47,408 nucleotides of DNA from Candidatus Pacearchaeota archaeon (GTDB lineage Archaea; Nanobdellota; Nanobdellia; Pacearchaeales; GW2011-AR1): NCBI GenBank assembly GCA_018304145.1, contig JAGVWU010000002.1, positions 1 through 47,408 on the forward strand, given 5' to 3'. Below are positions 47,227-47,408 of the stretch, piece by piece. Every line of letters begins with the position of its first letter. Within the stretch, counting starts at the first letter, position 1. Under the pieces are notes generated by a model, which was not told the origin of the DNA, did no database searches, and saw nothing but the letters and a program-made list of their open reading frames with translations. A program made the translations under genes and the position numbers.

Positions 47227-47408
47227 AAATAAATTAGTTAAAATGATTTTAAAAATTTATGGAGTTAGAAGATTTTATATATTCTTATTATTTTTGTATT
47301 AAATGAAAAATTCCAAAAAAAGAAGTTATAAAAAATCTTCTAACTCCATAAATTTTTAAAATCATTTTAACAAATTTATTTATGCCAATTAATGCTGGAT
47401 TTAAATTT
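47200..47408. repeat. 77-bp inverted repeat at the window end, 55-nt spacer
   Basis: 47200-47276 is the reverse complement of 47332-47408 with one mismatch (47236/47372). Confidence 0.97.

Overview
AT-rich archaeal window, most like a DPANN genome (Woesearchaeota/Pacearchaeota-like; lineage is inferred from gene content only). The core genes are tRNA-Leu, ribosomal proteins L18e-L13-S9, PolD subunits DP1 and DP2, Orc1/Cdc6, an Lhr-type helicase, PurF, TyrRS and a DRG-type TGS GTPase. The clearest special system is a complete diversity-generating retroelement (DGR) on the minus strand at about 4.47-6.63 kb. It has a DGR-type reverse transcriptase with a GNLTSQ motif, a 91-bp template repeat (TR, 5497-5587), and a target gene with the matching variable repeat (VR, 5990-6080). 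By hand alignment, 14 of 15 TR/VR differences fall at TR adenines in the sense strand, and 8 of 9 Asn (AAY) codons of the TR are altered in the VR. Other points of interest: (i) a candidate replication origin between orc1/cdc6 and 33179, with an ORB-like box; (ii) two near-identical copies of that box embedded in two different reading frames of an HTH gene at 18.0-18.1 kb; (iii) AAACAG/ACAGACA motif arrays in the linkers of two HTH genes, occurring in all three frames, and again in an intergenic cluster at 24.4 kb; (iv) a three-copy ~43-bp element in a small-ORF accessory region (13-15.2 kb); (v) two decayed genes; (vi) a 77-bp inverted repeat at the right end of the window that duplicates the start of the GTPase gene. 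All comparisons were made by eye with no database search.
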